From Opitutus sp. GAS368 (GTDB lineage Bacteria; Verrucomicrobiota; Verrucomicrobiia; Opitutales; UBA953), in the NCBI GenBank assembly GCA_945906115.1, contig CAMDQP010000035.1, forward strand, positions 1 to 9,464: DNA of 9,464 bases, given 5' to 3'. The position numbers were made by a program, and so were the translations under genes. The notes beneath the pieces are model-generated. The model made no database searches, was not told the origin of the DNA, and saw only the letters and a list, made by a program, of their open reading frames with translations. This document shows positions 1 through 4,967 of the stretch, in pieces. The stretch's first letter is position 1. Each line of letters starts with the position of its first letter.

Positions 1-684
1 CGCGTGCCGGTCGGCGCGAGCGGACCGCTGGCCGTGGTCTTCGGCTGGCATGGCCATGGCGGCCGCTCCACCCACTCCGCCAGGCACTGGGGTTACAGCG
101 AGATCGATACGGCTTCGATTCTCGTCTTTCCGCAGGGCCTACCGACCGTCTCTCCGCTCGTCGATAAGGAAGGCCGCATGCCCGGCTGGCAGACCTCCGT
201 CGACAGCGAGGGTGGCCGTGATATCAAGCTCTTCGACACTATCCTGGCTGACCTCAAGAAGGAGCACGCGGTAGACGAACGTCGGATCTACTCCATGGGC
301 CATTCCAACGGGGCGGCCTTCAGTTACCTGCTCTGGCAGGCCCGCCCAGAAGTCCTGGCGGCCATCGGCTCGGTCGCCGGCAGTCTGCGGGGTGACGGTA
401 AGCCTACGACCTCGCTGCCCGTGATCCATGTCGCGGGTGAGAAAGATCCCATCGTCAAATTCACCTGGCAGCAGGCTACGTTCGCGGCGGTGAAGCGGTT
501 CAATGGTTGCGGCGAAGAAGGTAAGGCATGGGCCAAGGAAGGCGTGCTTGATGCTACGATCTTTACCTCGACCAAGGGCGCGCCGCTCGTGACTGCGATC
601 CATGCGGGCGGGCACGAATACGCCAAGGGCTCCACGGAACTGATCGTCCGCTTCTTCAAGGAGAACCCCAAGCCAGCTAAGTGA
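1..684 (+). CDS. Alpha/beta hydrolase, PHB depolymerase/LpqC-like esterase (5'-truncated)
   Basis: Reading frame open from the first base of the window to TGA at 682-684. The GTG at 4 is probably internal, because the family has a further N-terminal segment (usually with a signal peptide) before the first motif. Counting from that GTG, the oxyanion-hole type loop HGHGG is at about residues 16-20, the nucleophile elbow GHSNG at 99-103 (Ser101), a likely acid Asp148 in the GEKDP loop, and a likely catalytic His204 in GGHEY, so a full Ser-Asp-His triad in the right order is visible. Family knowledge: such proteins (COG3509 type: polyhydroxybutyrate depolymerase, feruloyl or acetylxylan esterase) are usually secreted ester hydrolases. 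The substrate cannot be told from this fragment. It converges on the methyltransferase gene with a 22-bp gap in which I see no clear terminator. The fold is confident, the substrate is not. Confidence 0.85.
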   Translation, partial: RVPVGASGPLAVVFGWHGHGGRSTHSARHWGYSEIDTASILVFPQGLPTVSPLVDKEGRMPGWQTSVDSEGGRDIKLFDTILADLKKEHAVDERRIYSMGHSNGAAFSYLLWQARPEVLAAIGSVAGSLRGDGKPTTSLPVIHVAGEKDPIVKFTWQQATFAAVKRFNGCGEEGKAWAKEGVLDATIFTSTKGAPLVTAIHAGGHEYAKGSTELIVRFFKENPKPAK

Positions 685-706
685 TCAGCGGGTTGGAGCG
701 GTTCCC

Positions 707-1420
707 TCAAGTCCTTCTGGCGACGTAGAAGCGCGTCTCTCCGGCGAACTGCCGGACGAGTGGCCCATCGGACGCCACTTCGGTGCTCAAGGGGCATTCG
801 GTGACCGTGAAGCCCGTTTCCGATAACTCGCCTCGGGTTTCGGCTTCGGTGCTGCTGTGCATGAACACGGGCGACGTCTCACTCTCGTGCCAATAGTCTC
901 CGGGGATGCCGTCGGCGAGACGTGCCTCCTTGCCCTGGTAGGTCGCGCAGGGGCCCTTCTCGCGGTCGGGCGCCGTGAAGAGGAGGATGCCGCCGGGTCG
1001 GAGCACGCGATGGATTGAGCGTAGTGCCGCCAAGCGGTGAGCTCGGCTGGGCAGACACATCAGTCCGTTGAAGGCGTAGATTGCACCGTCGAAGCAAGTA
1101 TCGGGGTAGGTGAGGGCGGTGGCGTCCTGTTGTTCGACAATCTTCTCCCAGGCCTCGTCATGGTCGGCCAGCACCGCGCGGGCGAGGCTGACCATGATCG
1201 GCGAGAAGTCCGTCGCGATGACATCAGGGTAGCCCGACTGTAACAATCCTAGGGCGACCCGTCCGCCGCCGCAGCCGAGTTCGAGGATGCGGTGAGACTG
1301 AGAAAAGTGCCGCTCGATGAGTGCGCGTTCGGAAGCCCAGATTCCCACGCGGACCGCCGAACGGGCGTAGTGCAGGGCCGTCTCGGTCTCGAGCCAGTGG
1401 GCCTGCGGGTCGCGTTCCAT
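707..1420 (-). CDS. Class I SAM-dependent methyltransferase
   Basis: 237-residue protein with a Rossmann methyltransferase core. Motif I LELGCGGG is at about residues 46-53, the acidic end of strand 2 in ATDFSP at 69-74, motif II around FDGAIYAF at 110-117, and the post-II segment RVLRPGGILLFTAPD at 138-152. This is the UbiE/Methyltransf_11/25 style, with the typical 'RVLRPGG' turn. The C-terminal third has no motif I recognise; it presumably forms the substrate lid. I start at ATG 1420 (MERDPQ). An upstream in-frame TTG at 1432 is possible but less likely, and neither has a clear Shine-Dalgarno sequence. It is divergent from the DUF192 gene across 54 bp and convergent with the esterase, so it appears monocistronic. 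The substrate is unknown; small-molecule or quinone/lipid methylation are both possible, and nothing here decides it. Confidence 0.88.
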   Translation of the reverse strand: MERDPQAHWLETETALHYARSAVRVGIWASERALIERHFSQSHRILELGCGGGRVALGLLQSGYPDVIATDFSPIMVSLARAVLADHDEAWEKIVEQQDATALTYPDTCFDGAIYAFNGLMCLPSRAHRLAALRSIHRVLRPGGILLFTAPDREKGPCATYQGKEARLADGIPGDYWHESETSPVFMHSSTEAETRGELSETGFTVTECPLSTEVASDGPLVRQFAGETRFYVARRT

Positions 1421-1439
1421 GCGTCGAAGCAAGCGAATC

Positions 1440-1471
1440 TTGCCACCGAGGCAATCGCAGGGACACTGCGA
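1440..1471. promoter_or_regulatory. Two abutting inverted repeats in the divergent 54-bp intergenic region
   Basis: Two perfect dyads lie end to end between the methyltransferase (start 1420) and the DUF192 gene (start 1475): TTGCC-N5-GGCAA at 1440-1454 and TCGCAG-N5-CTGCGA at 1455-1471, both with 5-nt spacers. Their position suits operator sites for a shared divergent promoter or small 5'-UTR hairpins; the second ends 3 nt before the DUF192 ATG. The stems are short (5 and 6 bp), so chance is possible. I see no convincing -35/-10 pair to place beside them. Confidence 0.3.
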
Positions 1472-1474
1472 CGC

Positions 1475-1978
1475 ATGATTCGGCCTCTGTTTCTGTCCCT
1501 CGCCCTAGCGCTTGTCGCCTGCGACAGCCGCCAAGCCTCCTCGGCGCCGGTCGCCGAGCTCGGCCTCGAGACGCGTTTCCCGGTGCGCATGGGGCAAGTC
1601 CTTGGTCAGCTGCGGATCGCCGCGACTGACCTCGAAAAAGCGCGCGGCTTGATGGGCGTCACCAAACTGACCGATGAGGAAGGGATGGCTTTCATGTATG
1701 ATGCCGAGATGAGGATGAGCTTCTGGATGAAGGACACTCCGCTCGATCTCGATATCGCCTTCATTGCACGCGATGGGACCGTCTTGGAGGTCCGGACCAT
1801 GACCTCAGGCGATACCGAGACCACCACTTCGATCACCGATCAGGTGCGCTTCGCCATCGAGATGCGCGCCGGTTGGTTTGGCCATTTCGGGGTAAAGCCG
1901 GGCGACAAGGTGAACATCGACGACCTGCGCGCGGCCTTGAAGGCGCGCGGCTTTGATCCGAAGCGATTCATTCCCTGA
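1475..1978 (+). CDS. DUF192 family lipoprotein
   Basis: 167-residue protein. Residues 1-15 form a signal peptide ending in the lipobox LVAC, so Cys16 is the predicted lipidated residue. The mature part carries the DUF192 (COG1430) hallmarks in order: ARGLMG at 56-61, EEGMAFMY at 68-75, the FWMKDT block at 83-88 with LDIAFI at 92-97, DGTV at 100-103, and a C-terminal IEMRAGW..FGVKPGD region at 128-144. The family is a small beta-barrel domain of unknown function, found mainly as exported or membrane-anchored proteins. Asp follows the lipid Cys; in enterobacteria this +2 residue keeps lipoproteins in the inner membrane, but the rule may not hold in this organism. Start choice: the frame is open further upstream, but only ATG 1475 places the signal peptide at the N-terminus, and the upstream frame overlaps the divergent gene. 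It ends one base before the stop of the 34-aa ORF on the other strand. Confidence 0.92.
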   Translation: MIRPLFLSLALALVACDSRQASSAPVAELGLETRFPVRMGQVLGQLRIAATDLEKARGLMGVTKLTDEEGMAFMYDAEMRMSFWMKDTPLDLDIAFIARDGTVLEVRTMTSGDTETTTSITDQVRFAIEMRAGWFGHFGVKPGDKVNIDDLRAALKARGFDPKRFIP

Positions 1979-2083
1979 TTAGAGGGAGCGCCAAAGCAGT
2001 AATAGGCCCGTGGCGGCGGCGAGGCAGCCGAGTACGAAGGCGAGGGCCAGACGTTCGGCTGCGGTCGTGCGGAAAATCCTCAT
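1979..2083 (-). CDS. 34-residue single-span membrane peptide, translationally coupled to prenyl synthase
   Basis: Short ORF with ATG at 2083-2081 overlapping the TGA of the polyprenyl synthase (2082-2080) in an ATGA arrangement typical of translational coupling, and TAA at 1981-1979 directly next to the DUF192 stop. The peptide begins MRIFRTTAAER, a basic N-terminus, followed by a hydrophobic stretch from about residue 12 to 30 (LALAFVLG at 12-19, TGLLLLW at 25-31), and ends WRSL. This fits one transmembrane helix with the N-terminus inside. An AAGG lies only 2 nt before the ATG, too close for an independent ribosome site, which supports coupling. I do not recognise a family. It could be a real small membrane protein acting with the synthase, or a chance ORF; the fact that it fills the gap exactly between two genes favours a real gene. 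Confidence 0.55.
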   Translation of the reverse strand: MRIFRTTAAERLALAFVLGCLAAATGLLLLWRSL

Positions 2084-3030
2084 GCCTTCGGCGCGAGTCG
2101 GGCGGCGGCTTCGCGCAGGAAGGCCGTCAGACGTAGGAGGAAGAAGGGCGAAGGGGAGCCGGCAATCGGTTCGAGGGCCTGTTCCGCCGCGGCTATCTCA
2201 GCGTCGAGCCGGCGGAAACTTTCGCGCCAAGCTTCGGCGGAGATGAGTACGCGGGCATCGCCGCCGGCGCGGAGAGCCGTGAGGAAGCCTTTGCCGGAGC
2301 GGTCGCGCTCGAGCAGCATCGGTAAGGTCAGCTTGCCGCTGGCGGCGTCGGTGCCGAGGGTCTTGCCGGCCTTGGTGTCGTCCTGCAGCAGGTCGACCAG
2401 GTCGTCGTAGATCTGGTAGGCGATGCCAAGATGACGTCCGAAGAGGGAGCAGGCGGCGATGTGTTCCGGCGGGCGGCCTGCCAGGAGGGCGCCGGCTTGG
2501 CAGGCGCCTTCGAAGAGTTCAGCCGTCTTCAGGCGGATGTGGCGGTAATAATCTTCGAGGGAAAGGTCGTCCTGGCCACGGGAGAACGTCTGGCAGACTT
2601 CACCCGAGCAGACCTCGCGCGAGGCCCGGGCGACGATCCGGCAGAGTTCCGGCGTCGGGTGGTCGGCGGCGAGGACGAGGGCGTGGGCGAAGAGGGCATC
2701 GCCGAAGAGCACGGCCGCATGGGCGCCGTGGGTACGATTCGGGGTGTCGCTGCCGTGGCGGGTATCGGCGCCGTCCAGGACGTCGTCATGGACGAGCGTA
2801 GCGAGGTGAACGAGTTCGATGATGCCGGCACCCCGAACCAAGGCGTCGGGCGGAGGGCCACCCGCGCCGGAGCTAAAAGCGAGCAATGGACGGAGGCGTT
2901 TACCTGGGTGGGCGAGCACATCGCGGACCATCGGACGCACTTCCGGTTCGAACGCGAGTTCCTGCGCCGCGAGGAAATTCTCGAGGGCCGCGAAGTGGGC
3001 TTCAAGGCCGGCGTGCAGCGGGGAGGACAC
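2080..3030 (-). CDS. Polyprenyl diphosphate synthase (trans, long-chain type)
   Basis: 316 residues, the usual length for the IspA/IspB/GGPPS family, which condenses isopentenyl diphosphate onto an allylic diphosphate. Visible motifs: GKRLRP at about 43-48 (IPP binding), first Asp-rich motif DDVLD at 82-86 followed by DTRHG, LKTAELF at 167-173, and second Asp-rich motif DDLVD at 209-213 within YQIYDD. The two positions 4 and 5 residues before the first motif are Thr78 and Ala77, small rather than aromatic. By the known chain-length rule this argues against a farnesyl-only enzyme and for a longer product, such as a quinone side chain or carrier. The start is GTG at 3030; no better in-frame start lies upstream and no Shine-Dalgarno is evident. 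It is preceded at 69 bp by the secreted protein gene with a hairpin between, and followed by a coupled 34-aa ORF. Confidence 0.93.
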   Translation of the reverse strand: MSSPLHAGLEAHFAALENFLAAQELAFEPEVRPMVRDVLAHPGKRLRPLLAFSSGAGGPPPDALVRGAGIIELVHLATLVHDDVLDGADTRHGSDTPNRTHGAHAAVLFGDALFAHALVLAADHPTPELCRIVARASREVCSGEVCQTFSRGQDDLSLEDYYRHIRLKTAELFEGACQAGALLAGRPPEHIAACSLFGRHLGIAYQIYDDLVDLLQDDTKAGKTLGTDAASGKLTLPMLLERDRSGKGFLTALRAGGDARVLISAEAWRESFRRLDAEIAAAEQALEPIAGSPSPFFLLRLTAFLREAAARLAPKA

Positions 3031-3047
3031 GCCGCAATGTGCGGGTG

Positions 3048-3071
3048 AAAAAGCCCTTGCGCAAGCGCAGG
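3048..3071 (-). terminator. Terminator-like hairpin with T-run, before the prenyl synthase
   Basis: On the minus strand, CCTGCG - CTTG - CGC(A)AGG forms a 6-bp stem with one bulged A and a tetraloop (plus-strand 3055-3071). It is followed by GC and TTTTT (plus-strand 3048-3052). It lies 29 bp after the stop of the secreted protein gene, so it can end that transcript, yet the T-run stops only 17 nt before the synthase start codon. It may therefore be a terminator, an attenuator in the synthase leader, or both. A similar arrangement occurs before the SNF2 gene. Confidence 0.42.
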
Positions 3072-3099
3072 ATGCGGGGGAGGGACCCCTAGGACGGGC

Positions 3100-3960
3100 T
3101 CAGGGGACGAACTTCGTTTCAACTGAGACGATCACCTTGCCCTTGGTGCATTCGGCGCAGGGCGTCAGTTTGTCGGTCAGCGAACCTTTTTGCGGTTCGC
3201 GAATCTGACCGAGGCCACCACATTTCTTGCAGGAAATTTGCTCATTGGTCGTGGCACTCATCTCGGCGCCGGCGATGACCGCTTCCACGAATTTCTGGAG
3301 GCCAGCGGGAGAGTCCTCGAGCGTGGCGCATTCGACGAAAGCTTCGCGGCGGAGCGTGAAGCGCTTGCCAGCGAGGGGTGCGTAGTTGGCGGTGAAGCGC
3401 AGGGCGACGGTACCGACGTGCATACCCGTGATCTTACCCGTGTCGCCGACCTTGGCGGGCTTGTCGAGGAGGAGGACGGCCATCGTATCGACGCCGGCGG
3501 CGAGGACTTCGTTGGGGCCAGTGGCAGGCCAAGCGGCCTTGGCGAGGAAGCGGTTGTCACCCAGATCCTGGACGAGCGCGTAGTTCACCGTCGCGAGATA
3601 GCCGGTGGCCTTGCTCGAGCCCGCGGGCGAACCGTCGATGATGCGCTGGGTGGCGAAGGCCGAGTAGAGGCGCTGCAGTTCCCTGGTCGTCTCCGTGAAG
3701 CCGAGCTTATTGACCTTGGAGAGTTGGAACGTGCGGCTCGTCTTGGCTTCGGCCGGGGTGAGAGAGCGGAAGGGGGTGATGACGACTGAGTTGTCGACTT
3801 CTTCTTCGACCGCTTTTGATGCGCCCTTGGTGGCGGGCGCGGTGGCGTCGGTCACGGCCGGTGCGGTCGCGTTTGCGGTGGCTTTCGTGCCGAAGGCGGT
3901 CGTCTGGGCCGAAGCCAAGACGGAGGAAATCAGGAGGACGAGGAGCAGTCGCTTGATCAT
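3100..3960 (-). CDS. Exported protein of unknown function with C-terminal DnaJ-like double CxxC motif
   Basis: 286 residues. MIKRLLLVLLISSVLASAQ is a classical Sec signal peptide with likely cleavage after ASA (about residue 18). Next come a low-complexity Ala/Thr/Lys segment (about 19-50), an acidic patch, and a body of about 170 residues with no family I recognise. The C-terminus holds CKKCGGLG at 244-251 and CAEC at 268-271 followed by TKGK. This resembles the CxxCxGxG repeats of the DnaJ cysteine-rich domain, which bind zinc in pairs of CxxC. A lone pair of such motifs on a secreted protein is unusual. Other cysteines are few (Cys211). Only 4 bp separate its ATG from the tatC stop, so it is probably cotranscribed with tatC and the SNF2 gene. 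The function is not assignable; zinc binding is an inference from four cysteines. I considered a thiol/disulphide role equally possible. Confidence 0.85.
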   Translation of the reverse strand: MIKRLLLVLLISSVLASAQTTAFGTKATANATAPAVTDATAPATKGASKAVEEEVDNSVVITPFRSLTPAEAKTSRTFQLSKVNKLGFTETTRELQRLYSAFATQRIIDGSPAGSSKATGYLATVNYALVQDLGDNRFLAKAAWPATGPNEVLAAGVDTMAVLLLDKPAKVGDTGKITGMHVGTVALRFTANYAPLAGKRFTLRREAFVECATLEDSPAGLQKFVEAVIAGAEMSATTNEQISCKKCGGLGQIREPQKGSLTDKLTPCAECTKGKVIVSVETKFVP

Positions 3961-3964
3961 GGGA

Positions 3965-4963
3965 TTAGTCGAGGGAGGAAAGGTCGCCTTCGGCAGGCGG
4001 AGGCGTGGACTTCGGCTTGGCCGGAGCTGGGGTGCTGTCGGAAGGGGTCACCGGCTTCCGGGGCTTCGGACGAGAGTTGTCTTGATACGAGGAGTCATCC
4101 TCGTCGTCGTCTGGGAGGTCGTCGTCTTCTGGGTAAGGCTTATCCCCGCGGGCGACGCGTTTGCGTCGGACGATTACGGTGCCGACCGCGACGGCGGCGA
4201 GGTAGAAGCTGAAGAGCACCCCAGTCATCACCAGGAGCGAGATCGGTTCGGCGATTGGGGTGATGAGAGCGACCAAGAGCATGATGCCGACCAGCATGCC
4301 GCGCCAAGACTTGAGCAGCGTCTTGGGCCGGACGAGTTCGAGCCACATGAGGACAATCAGCGCGAGGGGGAATTGGAACGTCAGGCCCGTCAGCAGGCAC
4401 ATCATGACCACGAAAGCGTAGTAATCTGAAGCCTGCCAGGTGACCTCCATCTTCATGCCTTCGGCGAAGTGCTGCCAGATCTGGATCGACATCGGACTGA
4501 GCCAATAGAACGCCAGGGCGGCTCCCATGAGGAAGAGGATGAGGGCGGCACCGCAGAAGGGGACGAGTCCGCTCTTTTCGCGATCCGTGAGCGCTGGGCC
4601 GACGAAACGGGCTGTCTCGTAGAGGAAAACCGGGGAAGCGAGGGCCACGCCGACGCCAAAGCCGGCGTACATGAGGACTTTCCAGACGCCCATGAAGGTA
4701 AACTCCTTGAGCTCTCCCATGTTGACCAGCCCTTCTCCAGGTTGGCTCAAGGCGAAGGCGAGCGGGGAAGTTTCCGGGTGCTTGGCCCACTCAAGCGGCA
4801 TGTTCAGCAGAGCAGGGGTCTCGCGATAGAAGATGAGGGCGGTGACCATGCCGATGGCGAAGACGGTGACGACCCGGATCAGCGAGATGCGCAGGTCGTC
4901 GAGGTGTTCCATGAACGACATCTCGCTCCTGGGCTTATTACGACGAATGAGGGTGGAAAGCAT
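3965..4963 (-). CDS. tatC: TatC, Sec-independent (twin-arginine) translocase subunit, with long acidic/proline tail
   Basis: 332-residue membrane protein; TatC is the signal-peptide receptor and core of the twin-arginine translocase, which exports folded proteins. The N-terminal cytoplasmic signature FMEHLDDLR is at 17-25. The conserved stretch SPVFLYETARFVGPALTDRE at 110-129 aligns with the E. coli segment carrying Phe94 and Glu103 (here Phe120 and Glu129, same 9-residue spacing). Later membrane segments include a region ending in ITPIAEPISLL at 234-244. I count about six hydrophobic segments, as expected. Residues from about 270 to 332 form a charged, Pro-rich tail with an Asp/Glu cluster, making the protein longer than the usual 240-260. 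The start at ATG 4963 is chosen over an upstream in-frame start at 5002: the latter would overlap the SNF2 gene, while 4963 has AAGGA 8 nt upstream and sits 4 bp after the SNF2 stop. No tatA/tatB lies in the window. Confidence 0.95.
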   Translation of the reverse strand: MLSTLIRRNKPRSEMSFMEHLDDLRISLIRVVTVFAIGMVTALIFYRETPALLNMPLEWAKHPETSPLAFALSQPGEGLVNMGELKEFTFMGVWKVLMYAGFGVGVALASPVFLYETARFVGPALTDREKSGLVPFCGAALILFLMGAALAFYWLSPMSIQIWQHFAEGMKMEVTWQASDYYAFVVMMCLLTGLTFQFPLALIVLMWLELVRPKTLLKSWRGMLVGIMLLVALITPIAEPISLLVMTGVLFSFYLAAVAVGTVIVRRKRVARGDKPYPEDDDLPDDDEDDSSYQDNSRPKPRKPVTPSDSTPAPAKPKSTPPPAEGDLSSLD

Positions 4964-4967
4964 GGGG

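Noticed and set aside
685..706. Possible bidirectional terminator between the esterase and methyltransferase genes.
   Set aside because: Only 22 bp, with no stem of more than a few pairs and no T-run on either strand.
2431..3048. Plus-strand open frame of 205 codons opposite the prenyl synthase.
   Set aside because: Both Asp-rich motifs of the synthase are intact on the other strand; the antisense frame has the Gly/Glu/Val bias of a shadow ORF.
3695..4429. Plus-strand open frame of 244 codons spanning the secreted protein and tatC.
   Set aside because: It crosses two well-supported genes and its product is low-complexity His/Asp/Glu/Arg sequence without a domain.
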